A program made the position numbers and the translations under genes. The notes under the pieces were generated by a model that was given only the letters and a program-made list of their open reading frames with translations, was not told where the DNA came from and searched no databases. This document shows, in pieces, positions 1 to 6,580 of a stretch of DNA of 37,718 bases. The first letter of the stretch is position 1, and every line of letters begins with the position of its first letter. The DNA lies in IMG/VR virus record IMGVR_UViG_3300042520_000388, positions 1 to 37,718 of that record. One strand, given 5' to 3'. This DNA is from a virus.

Positions 1-225
1 AAAATCAACGTAAAAGGTCGAGACTACTTTTTTGATGTGGATGATGAATTGTTCCGTTTGCGATCTTTGGTGGAAACCCCTTCGGTCATCACCTATCAGG
101 AGAACTTGGATACCTATTCGGTGATTTTTGAAGATGTGCGCTGGCAACCTGTGGACTCGGCTCATTCCCATAACGAATGGGATTGGGATGGCACATGTAC
201 GATAATTATGCGTAGTGTAAGATAA
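1..225 (+). CDS. C-terminal part of a tail/neck structural protein (truncated by window edge)
   Basis: The reading frame is open from base 1 and reads protein-like (KINVKGRDYFFD...) before the first possible GTG at 37, so the gene begins outside the window. The visible 74 residues end with a stop at 223-225. The sequence pattern (a short strand-rich segment, then 'DTYSVIFEDVRWQP' and 'GTCTIIMRSV' near the end) resembles the C-terminal part of phage tail or neck proteins, but this is recognition by eye only. It is followed after nine bases by the tail gene at 235, which supports a structural role. Confidence 0.55.
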   Translation, partial: KINVKGRDYFFDVDDELFRLRSLVETPSVITYQENLDTYSVIFEDVRWQPVDSAHSHNEWDWDGTCTIIMRSVR

Positions 226-234
226 AGGACAACT

Positions 235-744
235 ATGGCTGCTGTAACTAGACGACAATACAAAGGTGCTGCTGCACCCACCACGACCTCTAGTGGTTTA
301 AGTACTTCCGACACATCGGTTACTTTGACTGCGACTACAGGCTGGCCTTCTACTGCTGGTGTTCCGTTTTATGTGGTGATTGATCCAGGTACTTCGTCTG
401 AGGAGAAGTGTTCAGCAACGATTTCGGGTTCTACTTTGACGTTGACTCGCGCTCAGGATGATACGACTGCTGTAGCACATAGTTCTGGCGCAACGATCTA
501 TCCGGTGTTTACGGCTGATGATGCTGATGAAGTGAACAATATGGCTGCGACGATGACAACTAAGGGTGACTTGTTGGTTACTACTGGGTCGGCGTTTAAT
601 CGTTTGGCTGTTGGAACTAACGGCTATGTCCTCACTGCTGATTCGACTGCTACGAACGGTGTAGCATGGGCTGTTACTGCTGCTGCTGGTGGGTTGAATA
701 CGTCTACTGAAGGAGCATTTTTCACTATGGATATAGGAGTTTAA
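235..744 (+). CDS. Tail/fibre-type structural protein
   Basis: 169 residues, ATG with the SD-like AAAGGAC 226-231 region just upstream. The N-terminal half has alternating Thr/Ser-rich strands ending in 'TLTRAQDDTTAVAHSSGATIYPVF' style sequence, a pattern (ID..EE.....G..LT.TR..D.T.A..H..GA.I) common to phage tail and fibre proteins and also seen in the truncated protein at 37172 of this window. The C-terminal part contains 'TTKGDLLVTTG', a fibre-shaft motif often met in tail fibres. The Gly/Ala/Thr-rich composition and T/G-ending codons match the next gene. A tail-fibre or fibre-adaptor role is inferred from sequence type and position. Confidence 0.6.
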   Translation: MAAVTRRQYKGAAAPTTTSSGLSTSDTSVTLTATTGWPSTAGVPFYVVIDPGTSSEEKCSATISGSTLTLTRAQDDTTAVAHSSGATIYPVFTADDADEVNNMAATMTTKGDLLVTTGSAFNRLAVGTNGYVLTADSTATNGVAWAVTAAAGGLNTSTEGAFFTMDIGV

Positions 745-745
745 T

Positions 746-1090
746 ATGGCATCAGGCGACAGAACAGAATCACGACTTTCGGGTGGTACAGCCCCCGTAC
801 AGTTGGGTACTACTTCGACAACGTTGTGTACGGTAACAGCAGGTCATACGTTTGTGGTGAAGCAGATTATTATTGCTAATACGGATACGGTTGACCGTAC
901 TGTGACTTTGGCTATTGGTACTTCGGCTACGGCTGCTAACAGGTTGATGTCGAATTTGCCGATTGGTGCGAATGATGTGATGATTTGGGATACGGCTTTG
1001 GTGTTGTTGACTACGGAGACTTTGACTGGTTTGTCGGATACGGCAAGCAAGGTGAATGTGACTGTTGTTGGTTGGGATAAGACAAACTAG
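746..1090 (+). CDS. Small beta-rich tail-associated protein
   Basis: 114 residues, starting two bases after the previous stop, with GGAG about 6 bases before the ATG. The sequence is almost entirely beta-prone (TLCTVTAGHTFVVKQI, VTLAIGTSATAAN) with no Cys. Such small jelly-roll-like proteins occur among phage fibre genes and often decorate the tail tip. I cannot name a family. The codons end mostly in T or G like the gene before it. Confidence 0.5.
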   Translation: MASGDRTESRLSGGTAPVQLGTTSTTLCTVTAGHTFVVKQIIIANTDTVDRTVTLAIGTSATAANRLMSNLPIGANDVMIWDTALVLLTTETLTGLSDTASKVNVTVVGWDKTN

Positions 1091-1092
1091 TT

Positions 1093-1662
1093 ATGGGCAT
1101 TGATTCTGGCTACGGTGTTGGTTCGTTAAAGACTGGTGTTTGCACTAGTACTACTCGCCCTGCTGTTCCTTTTGACGGGCAAACAATTTATGAGACTGAC
1201 ACCGATTTAGTAAAAGTTTACAACGGCACAGCGTTTGCTCCTGTTAGCAGGGTATTGCAAGTTGTTCATTCGCAATACACAACAGCGACCACAACGACTA
1301 GTGCAAGTTATGTAACAACAGGTGCTACAGCAACCATTACCCCGTCATCTACTTCATCAAAAATACTTGTGATTGCTACAACCACTGCATGGAATAACGG
1401 CACAGGCACAGCATGTCATTGGACAATGTTTAGAGGAACTGTGGCTGGCACAAACTTAGCCACAGGTACAACAGTGGCTGGTGCTGCTTTTATTTATCCA
1501 CTTATTTATACAAGTGTTGCTATGAACTTTTTAGATAGCCCAAGTACTGTATCCGCACAAACTTACACGATGGGTTTTAAGACTGGTAACGGCACAGTTA
1601 CTGCAACTTCGCAAGTAGATACAACATCGGCACTTATTACACTGATGGAGATTTCAGCATGA
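1093..1662 (+). CDS. Receptor-binding fibre protein, cassette copy 1
   Basis: 189 residues. The N-terminal ~55 residues (VCTSTTRPAVPFDGQ.IYETDTD...VYNGTAFAPVS) form a short attachment domain that recurs in the genes at 1904 and 2747. The rest is a Thr-rich beta domain ending 'LITLMEISA'. The protein at 2747 is a full-length paralogue with the same ending; the protein at 1904 shares only the N-terminal domain. The start has no clear SD. It overlaps the next gene by 4 bases (ATGA). The 'RPxxPxxGQxIYxTDT' motif is typical of phage fibre N-termini (family knowledge); receptor binding by the C-terminal part is inferred. Confidence 0.65.
   Translation: MGIDSGYGVGSLKTGVCTSTTRPAVPFDGQTIYETDTDLVKVYNGTAFAPVSRVLQVVHSQYTTATTTTSASYVTTGATATITPSSTSSKILVIATTTAWNNGTGTACHWTMFRGTVAGTNLATGTTVAGAAFIYPLIYTSVAMNFLDSPSTVSAQTYTMGFKTGNGTVTATSQVDTTSALITLMEISA
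1222..1265 (+). repeat. 44-bp dispersed repeat in fibre genes, copy A
   Basis: Encodes the end of the fibre attachment domain (NGTAFAPVSRVLQVV). Its partner is at 2879-2922; the two differ at one base only (G versus A within the Arg codon region). The flanking DNA is much less similar. Confidence 0.8.
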
Positions 1663-1907
1663 CCGATTACATCGCAGTATTAACACACCGTTACGCAGGC
1701 AAAGAATGGTCTATTAGCGAAAACGATTACGCAACTCTTGTTTGGCACAGTGAAGGAACAAAGCCAAGCAAGGCAACTCTTGATGGTTTGTGGGCGTCAG
1801 TTCAACAAGAGATTGCTGACGAAGCAACCGCCAAACTTGCAGCCAAGCAAGCCGTACTGGACCGTTTAGGCATCACAGCCGACGAAGCAAGGATGTTGCT
1901 GTCATGA
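1659..1907 (+). CDS. Small fibre-partner protein, cassette copy 1
   Basis: 82 residues starting in an ATGA overlap with the fibre gene. It is nearly identical in plan to the protein at 3316 (same start MTDY[IV]AVLT.RYAGKEW, same Ser-Lys-x-x-Leu-Asp-Gly-Leu-Trp-Ala-Ser segment) and shares its C-terminal motif, a hydrophobic LDRLGITADEA..LL helix, with the gene at 2547. Small acidic proteins placed directly after fibre genes often act as fibre assembly factors or tail-completion proteins (XkdW-like position); that role is inferred from position only. Confidence 0.6.
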   Translation: MTDYIAVLTHRYAGKEWSISENDYATLVWHSEGTKPSKATLDGLWASVQQEIADEATAKLAAKQAVLDRLGITADEARMLLS

Positions 1908-2545
1908 CAATTTCTGCTACAACACAAGGTCTACGCATGGGTGTAGCCACATCTTCGTCTCGACCTACAGTTCCGTTTGATGGTCAAGTTATCAGCGAGA
2001 CTGATACCGACACGTTGCAGGTGTATAAGGGTACGGCATGGGCACCAGTTAGCGGACTGACTTTTATTACTGGTGGAAGTTTTACTGCATCAGCAACAGC
2101 AAGTTTGCCCACAAATAGTTTTACTTCAACTTACAAAAATTACAAAGTTATTTACCAGTTAAGCGCTGTATCTGGTGCTAATGCGTTGCGTATTCGTTTT
2201 AGAACAGCAGGCACAGACAATTCAACATCTAATTATGAGTTTGCGCAATTTGGTTACCAGTACGGTGCAACAGCAACAGCAAACAACCAATCTACTGGAG
2301 CAGATAATTTGTATCTTGGAAGTTCAATAAGTTATAGCGCATTATCTATGGATGTTTTGACCCCACAAGCAACGGCGCAAACAATTATGCAAGCAAATGT
2401 GAACGGCAATAACGGGTCAGCAGACGCAGCATTTATTTATGATGCAAGGTTTGTAGCAACTACATCGTTTGACTCTATGACTCTTTATGTGAGTTCTGGA
2501 ACTATTACAGGTACTTATCGCGTGTACGGATATGGGGACAGTTGA
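1904..2545 (+). CDS. Receptor-binding fibre protein, cassette copy 2 (divergent tip)
   Basis: 213 residues, ATGA overlap with the previous gene. Residues ~9-50 repeat the attachment domain of copies 1 and 3 (RPTVPFDGQVISETDTD...VYKGTAWAPVSG), but from about residue 52 the sequence is unrelated by eye: a longer Ser/Ala/Thr-rich beta domain (FTASATASLPTNSFTST...). This looks like a fibre whose distal domain has been swapped while the anchor was kept. Stop at 2543-2545, one base before the next ATG. Confidence 0.6.
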   Translation: MTISATTQGLRMGVATSSSRPTVPFDGQVISETDTDTLQVYKGTAWAPVSGLTFITGGSFTASATASLPTNSFTSTYKNYKVIYQLSAVSGANALRIRFRTAGTDNSTSNYEFAQFGYQYGATATANNQSTGADNLYLGSSISYSALSMDVLTPQATAQTIMQANVNGNNGSADAAFIYDARFVATTSFDSMTLYVSSGTITGTYRVYGYGDS

Positions 2546-2546
2546 T

Positions 2547-2747
2547 ATGACAACAAAGCCAATTGTTTTTGATGGTGCGGAACATCGTGAAATGACTGAT
2601 GCGGAGTTTGCCCAATATGAGGCAGACAAAATTACAAACGCAGCACAAGCCGATGCTCTTGCTGCTAAAGTCTTAGCCCGTGAAGCGTTGCTCGACCGTT
2701 TAGGTATCACCGCTGATGAAGCACAACTATTGTTGGGAGGTTTGTAA
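2547..2747 (+). CDS. Small fibre-partner protein, cassette copy 2
   Basis: 66 residues from the ATG at 2547, chosen over the in-frame ATG at 2532 because GGGGA at 2534-2538 lies eight bases before it and the fibre stop is directly upstream. The N-terminal half (TTKPIVFDGAEHREMTDAEF) differs from the proteins at 1659 and 3316, but the C-terminal helix motif LLDRLGITADEAQLLL is shared. The stop overlaps the next start (TAATG). It pairs with the divergent fibre at 1904, so the partner N-terminus may be matched to the fibre tip. Confidence 0.55.
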   Translation: MTTKPIVFDGAEHREMTDAEFAQYEADKITNAAQADALAAKVLAREALLDRLGITADEAQLLLGGL

Positions 2748-3319
2748 TGCCGTTGTCTACTGTTTTGGGTGCGCAGTCGTTGGTTCAGCCTGCTGTTTGT
2801 ACTACTGCTACTCGTCCTGCGTCACCGTACACAGGTCAAGCAATTTATGACACCACTGTTTCGCAGGTGTTGGTGTATAACGGCACAGCGTTTGCTCCTG
2901 TTAGCAGAGTATTGCAAGTTGTCCAAGCGACTTTTGCAACTGCTACTGCATCAACTTCTACAAGTTATGTAACATCGGGTTTAAGTGCATCTATTACGCC
3001 TTCTTCAAATACTTCTAAAGTTTTGGTTATGGTCACAATGCCAGCAAGAACAGAAAATTCTACTGGCGGTATTTATTGCACACTTTTTAGAGGCACAGTT
3101 GCAGGAACAAACTTTTTTGGCGCGCCAGGTTTTGGGAGTGTTTACACAAGCGCATCAAACGACACTCAAGCAGGCTTATCTGTAAATTATTTGGACAGTC
3201 CAGCGACAACTTCGGCTACTACTTATACGGTGGGATTTAAGTCAACCGCAGGACAAAACGCAGTTTGTCAAGTAGGTGGCGCGACTAGCAGTATCACGCT
3301 TATGGAGATTTCAGCATGA
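2747..3319 (+). CDS. Receptor-binding fibre protein, cassette copy 3
   Basis: 190 residues, start in a TAATG overlap. It is a full-length paralogue of the fibre at 1093: the same attachment domain (VCTTATRPASPYTGQAIYDT...VYNGTAFAPVSRVLQVV), the same Thr/Ser beta domain and the same ending SSITLMEISA. A 44-base segment (2879-2922) differs from its counterpart in copy 1 (1222-1265) at a single base, which indicates recent duplication or gene conversion, while the distal parts have diverged strongly. Confidence 0.65.
   Translation: MPLSTVLGAQSLVQPAVCTTATRPASPYTGQAIYDTTVSQVLVYNGTAFAPVSRVLQVVQATFATATASTSTSYVTSGLSASITPSSNTSKVLVMVTMPARTENSTGGIYCTLFRGTVAGTNFFGAPGFGSVYTSASNDTQAGLSVNYLDSPATTSATTYTVGFKSTAGQNAVCQVGGATSSITLMEISA
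2879..2922 (+). repeat. 44-bp dispersed repeat in fibre genes, copy B
   Basis: Partner of 1222-1265, in the same orientation and frame, 1657 bases apart. Homologous recombination between them would remove or duplicate exactly one full fibre-partner-fibre block. Confidence 0.8.
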
Positions 3320-3564
3320 CCGACTATGTAGCAGTTTTGACACGCCGTTACGCTGGCAAAGAATGGTGGATTTCTGGCAACGACTACGCAACACTTGAAT
3401 GGTTGAGCGATGGTGCTAAGCCAAGCAAGTCTGTTCTTGATGGTTTGTGGGCATCGGTTCAACAAGACATCGCTGACGAAGCAGCAGCAAAAGTTGCTAC
3501 ACGACAGGCAGTTCTCGACAAGTTAGGTTTGACAGCCGATGAGGTCACAGCACTTCTCGGCTAA
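3316..3564 (+). CDS. Small fibre-partner protein, cassette copy 3
   Basis: 82 residues, ATGA overlap with the fibre. It is a clear paralogue of the protein at 1659 (MTDYVAVLTRRYAGKEW..SGNDYATLEW...) with the shared C-terminal LDKLGLTADEV..LL helix. The 3' end overlaps the secreted-protein gene at 3539 by 26 bases. A fibre-assembly role is inferred from its repeated pairing with fibre genes. Confidence 0.6.
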   Translation: MTDYVAVLTRRYAGKEWWISGNDYATLEWLSDGAKPSKSVLDGLWASVQQDIADEAAAKVATRQAVLDKLGLTADEVTALLG

Positions 3565-5017
3565 CCGTTGGCTGATATTTGCGCCAGTAGCAATACTCGC
3601 ACTGTTCGCACAACCCGCCAAAGCAGACGTTACAGGAGACTGGACATACAGCCAATCGCAAGCATGCAACGGTTCTGTTGAAGTAGTTGGTACTTCGATT
3701 ACCCTTCACGGACCTGACTACGGTGGTTGCAGCGGTCAAGCGCATTGGGTGAAAATTGAAACCACAATCCCTGCGGATGTGGACACAATAGATTTCACTT
3801 GGACATACCAAACCAACGATGGCTGGTCATACGACCCACCACAGTACGGTATCAATGGGGTTTACACGTTGATTACGCAACAAAACAATGCGACAGGTTC
3901 AATGTCAATACCTGTTCAAGAGGGTGACATCTTTACGTTTCGTCAGTACTCCACAGACTCTTGCTGCCAGCCAGGGCATTTAACTATCAGCAATCTTTCT
4001 CTTTGGGATGGATTAACAACCACTACAACCACGGTTCCAAATACCACTATCCCAGATACGACTACCACTATTCAGGAGACAACAACCTCATGGGAATCCA
4101 CAACAACATCCACGACTACAACGACGACCACTTCTACTATTGCACCCTCTACGACTGTGGATGTGCCACCAAACTTGACTACTACGACACTTCAAACAAT
4201 CGCCACAATCCCAGTAGAGCCAACAATGCCAGAGCCGCCAGCAACGGTTCCTCTGCCACAAATAGAGCCGCCAGCCATGCCAGAGATACCACCCCTCGTA
4301 CTACCAGAGATTGAAACATATCCACCAGAAACATTAAATCTCCCACCCGACGTTGTGGACACAATGCCTTACCCTGTGGACACATACCCTACTGTTTATC
4401 CACCCGATACGCTACCGTTTGTCGGGCTACTACCAGAGCCTCCAGACACCATGCCTCTGCCACCAGACACCATGCCTCTGCCACCAGACATGCCACTAGA
4501 CGCACCAGAACCCCCTCTAATGCCCCCAATGGAACTTATTGAGGAATTACCACCTGAACTCGTAGAAGCCCTCCTAGACGCTGGCGACACAGACATCCCC
4601 CTCACCGAAGAACAGTTCGACACCGTTGTGGACACAATCGAAAACCTAGCCCCCGAAGAAGCAGTAGCACTCATCACTCAAATCCTTGCCACCGCAGTAA
4701 CAGCCGACCAAGCCGAAGCCCTCGCCTCTAACCCTGAAGTGTTGGCTGTCATCACCGAAGAACAAGCCACAGAAATCTTTGAAACCATCGAAGTCCAACA
4801 ACTAGATACGACACAGATAGCCGAACTTACAGCAGCAATCCAAGACGCACCCCTCGCAGTCCAAGAAGTATTTGAACAAACCATAGACATCTTCGGCGGA
4901 TTCGACGACTACGTACCAACAGGCTCCAATATCCCTGTAGGAGAACGACGAACCCTCATCGCCATCGCAGCAGGGACAACCCTCACAGCAGCAGGTACTA
5001 GAATGAGACGACCATGA
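3539..5017 (+). CDS. Secreted, surface-anchored Thr/Pro-rich protein with N-terminal beta domain
   Basis: 492 residues. Residues 1-29 form a signal peptide (two Arg, hydrophobic core LIFAPVAILALFA, cleavage after AKA). Residues ~30-157 are a Cys-containing beta domain (two Cys near residues 43 and 60 of the precursor, a Cys-Cys pair near 145) that looks lectin- or CBM-like by composition. Residues ~158-225 are a mucin-like run of Thr (TTTTTT repeats), then ~225-335 a Pro-rich stalk with a 21-bp tandem repeat, then ~335-465 acidic helical sequence (EELPPELVEALLDAG...). The C-terminus is a short hydrophobic segment (TLIAIAAGTTLTAAG) followed by RMRRP, like a membrane anchor with a positive stop. 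It lies directly before the lysis genes, overlapping the next gene by 4 bases. The start at 3539 is the only one that keeps the signal peptide. The function is unknown; surface attachment, envelope disruption or superinfection exclusion are possibilities. Confidence 0.7.
   Translation: MRSQHFSANRWLIFAPVAILALFAQPAKADVTGDWTYSQSQACNGSVEVVGTSITLHGPDYGGCSGQAHWVKIETTIPADVDTIDFTWTYQTNDGWSYDPPQYGINGVYTLITQQNNATGSMSIPVQEGDIFTFRQYSTDSCCQPGHLTISNLSLWDGLTTTTTTVPNTTIPDTTTTIQETTTSWESTTTSTTTTTTTSTIAPSTTVDVPPNLTTTTLQTIATIPVEPTMPEPPATVPLPQIEPPAMPEIPPLVLPEIETYPPETLNLPPDVVDTMPYPVDTYPTVYPPDTLPFVGLLPEPPDTMPLPPDTMPLPPDMPLDAPEPPLMPPMELIEELPPELVEALLDAGDTDIPLTEEQFDTVVDTIENLAPEEAVALITQILATAVTADQAEALASNPEVLAVITEEQATEIFETIEVQQLDTTQIAELTAAIQDAPLAVQEVFEQTIDIFGGFDDYVPTGSNIPVGERRTLIAIAAGTTLTAAGTRMRRP
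4446..4487 (+). repeat. 21-bp tandem repeat (two units) in the Pro-rich stalk
   Basis: Two perfect, adjacent 21-bp units (4446-4466, 4467-4487) that encode the heptad PPDTMPL twice; a third partial unit (PPDMPL) follows. The frame is kept, so the stalk can lengthen or shorten by seven residues. Confidence 0.85.
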
Positions 5018-5181
5018 AACGCCTCGCCAACCTCATCAAAGACAACGCATGGACCTACGCAGGCACAGGTCTAGTTCTCATAACCCTCTCGGGTCCTACC
5101 TTAAGACAGGCTATATGGGTGGTTGGTGTATCATTAGTGTTACACGCAGCATTAACTCTCAGCACAAAGGAATCAGAATGA
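5014..5181 (+). CDS. Small membrane protein of the lysis cassette
   Basis: 55 residues, ATG in an ATGA overlap with the secreted protein and its own TGA overlapping the holin start. It starts with a basic segment (MKRLANLIKDN), then two hydrophobic stretches (YAGTGLVLITLSG and AIWVVGVSLVLHAALTL) separated by a short polar turn (PTLRQ). This plan fits a two-helix hairpin in the inner membrane, such as a second holin or antiholin. No family is recognised; the role is inferred from its place between the secreted protein and the r1t-like holin. Confidence 0.6.
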   Translation: MKRLANLIKDNAWTYAGTGLVLITLSGPTLRQAIWVVGVSLVLHAALTLSTKESE

Positions 5182-5414
5182 AAAAAGCACAAGACATCGC
5201 AGGTCGTATCGTGGCAGTATTCCTGTCCTCAGCGTTGGCTATCGTCGGCGGTAGTGCTGTAATTGCCCCTGAACTAGAAATTTGGAAGTCGGCTGTGCTT
5301 GCTGGTTTTGCTGCATGTGCAACAGTGGTACAGAAACTTGCTCAGGCTTCGCTTGATGGCAAACTTACAATGGAAGAAATCAACAGCGCGTTCGGCGCAA
5401 AATCTGAAAAGTAA
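5178..5414 (+). CDS. r1t-like holin
   Basis: 78 residues from ATG 5178, chosen over the upstream in-frame ATG at 5049 because an AAGGA sits about 8 bases before it and it overlaps the previous stop (ATGA). Two hydrophobic helices are visible (AVFLSSALAIVGGSAVIA and SAVLAGFAACATVVQKLA) separated by a short Glu/Trp loop (PELEIWK), then a charged tail. This is the plan of the r1t-type holins common in actinophages, which make lesions in the cytoplasmic membrane and let the endolysin out. The endolysin follows directly. Confidence 0.75.
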   Translation: MKKAQDIAGRIVAVFLSSALAIVGGSAVIAPELEIWKSAVLAGFAACATVVQKLAQASLDGKLTMEEINSAFGAKSEK

Positions 5415-5419
5415 TTTCA

Positions 5420-5947
5420 GTGGCATACCCTGTTGTACCAGTAAAACTTTGTGCGCACCTTAAAGGTGCTGTGCCTGGAAAATTGGCTGCAGATAAACTA
5501 CGCAAAACTATAGGTGGAACGTTGCATCATTGTGCTGCTGATGCTTGGGAAGCAATGGTAGATGCCGCAGAAAAAGACGGTATCAAACTGACTCCGACGA
5601 GTAGCGGTGACACATATCGAGATTACGAAACCCAAAAACGGGGCTTCCTCACACGCTACCAAGTGGAACCAATCGTAGGTCAAAGCACCAAAACGTTTGA
5701 AGGTAAGAAGTGGTATCTCAAAAAAGGTATGGCGATGTTGGCAACACCAGGAAAAAGCCAACACAACCTCGGTATCGCAGTCGATGTGTCCACAGCATCA
5801 GGCCCTAGACTTGCATGGATGCTCGCCAACGAACACCTCTACGGCTTCTCACACGAAGTTCAGTCAGAGCCGTGGCACATCCGCTACACCCAAGGAAACC
5901 AAGTCCCACCTGCGGTTGCAGCACATCTAGCTGCGAAAGCCGTATGA
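5420..5947 (+). CDS. Endolysin, peptidase M15 (D-Ala-D-Ala carboxypeptidase / L-Ala-D-Glu peptidase type)
   Basis: 175 residues from GTG 5420. The zinc-site motifs of the M15/VanY family are both present: SQHNLGIAVDV (zinc ligands H115 and D122) and EPWHIRY (catalytic E150, zinc ligand H153). These enzymes cut the peptide part of peptidoglycan. There is no signal peptide, so release depends on the holin just upstream. The length covers only the catalytic domain; the ~40 N-terminal residues (with Cys11 and Cys38) and the last ~15 may be short wall-binding or structural additions. Confidence 0.88.
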   Translation: MAYPVVPVKLCAHLKGAVPGKLAADKLRKTIGGTLHHCAADAWEAMVDAAEKDGIKLTPTSSGDTYRDYETQKRGFLTRYQVEPIVGQSTKTFEGKKWYLKKGMAMLATPGKSQHNLGIAVDVSTASGPRLAWMLANEHLYGFSHEVQSEPWHIRYTQGNQVPPAVAAHLAAKAV

Positions 5948-5948
5948 C

Positions 5949-6155
5949 ATGGATGCTGTTTGGGCTGCTGTCGTTACTGGTAGTTTTGGTCTGCTAGCAA
6001 TCATTATTGCCAAACTAGGCAAAGAAAACCATGCAGACCACCAAGTGGTACAAGGCATCCTGCGCACCATGCACAAATCTTTGAACCGGACAGAAGACAA
6101 AGTAGACAGAATTGACAGTGCGCTCACAGACCATGTAAGGTCCAAGCACAACTAA
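5949..6155 (+). CDS. Small TM plus coiled-coil protein (holin/lysis accessory)
   Basis: 68 residues starting one base after the endolysin stop. One N-terminal membrane helix (VWAAVVTGSFGLLAIIIAKL) is followed by a charged heptad-like segment (HKSLNRTEDKVDRIDSAL) and a short tail. This plan is frequent beside actinophage endolysins, where it is usually listed as a second holin or membrane protein. An Rz-like (spanin) role is less likely in a Gram-positive host. Confidence 0.65.
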   Translation: MDAVWAAVVTGSFGLLAIIIAKLGKENHADHQVVQGILRTMHKSLNRTEDKVDRIDSALTDHVRSKHN

Positions 6156-6177
6156 ACCGATTGAAAGGTGCTTGCAA

Positions 6178-6372
6178 ATGGCGAGGGGATTCACTACCGT
6201 TGAACTCATGCTCATCCGTGACAGTTTGCTGAAGGTCACACCTTCACGAAACCAAGCTGACGAACTGTGGGAAATCATAGAAAAACTTACCAAAACAATC
6301 GAGGGGGCAAACGTTGAGTACGCCAAAAAAGTCCGTGAAGCCAAGTCTGATGGAAGAAATAAAAAACAGTAA
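6178..6372 (+). CDS. Hypothetical small helical protein
   Basis: 64 residues. ATG 6178 is preferred to the TTG at 6172 because GAAAGG (6163-6168) then has a normal 9-base spacing. The protein is helical and charged (ELWEIIEKLTKTIEGANVEYAKKVREAK), with a Lys-rich end. No family is recognised. The 3' end overlaps the HTH-like gene at 6314 by 59 bases. Confidence 0.5.
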   Translation: MARGFTTVELMLIRDSLLKVTPSRNQADELWEIIEKLTKTIEGANVEYAKKVREAKSDGRNKKQ

Positions 6373-6580
6373 ATCCGTTAGCGGTCGAATCCCGATGCTT
6401 TTGCAGATCATCAACAAACTAGACACCCAAGACAAAGCCGATCTTGTCAACGCATTAAACGACTACACTATTTCTGCACCGGCAATTAGTCGGGCTTTAG
6501 AAAACCGTGGTCATCGGATCAGTGTTGGTTCGATTAACTCTTATCGCAGAGGAGAACTGATACATGTCACTGGCGGATGA
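6314..6580 (+). CDS. Small HTH-type DNA-binding protein
   Basis: 88 residues from TTG 6314, supported by a strong SD, GAGGGGG (6301-6307), six bases before. The C-terminal half reads like a helix-turn-helix (ISAPAISRALENRG then ISVGSINSYRRGE). Related-looking small proteins lie next to metallophosphoesterase genes in actinophages and may act as regulators or in DNA packaging; that is an impression from sequence pattern, not a search. It overlaps the next gene by 17 bases. Confidence 0.55.
   Translation: MSTPKKSVKPSLMEEIKNSKSVSGRIPMLLQIINKLDTQDKADLVNALNDYTISAPAISRALENRGHRISVGSINSYRRGELIHVTGG

Noticed and set aside
5049-5177. Upstream start for the holin gene
   Set aside because: It would add 43 residues unlike a holin, and the same bases code the membrane protein at 5014 in another frame.
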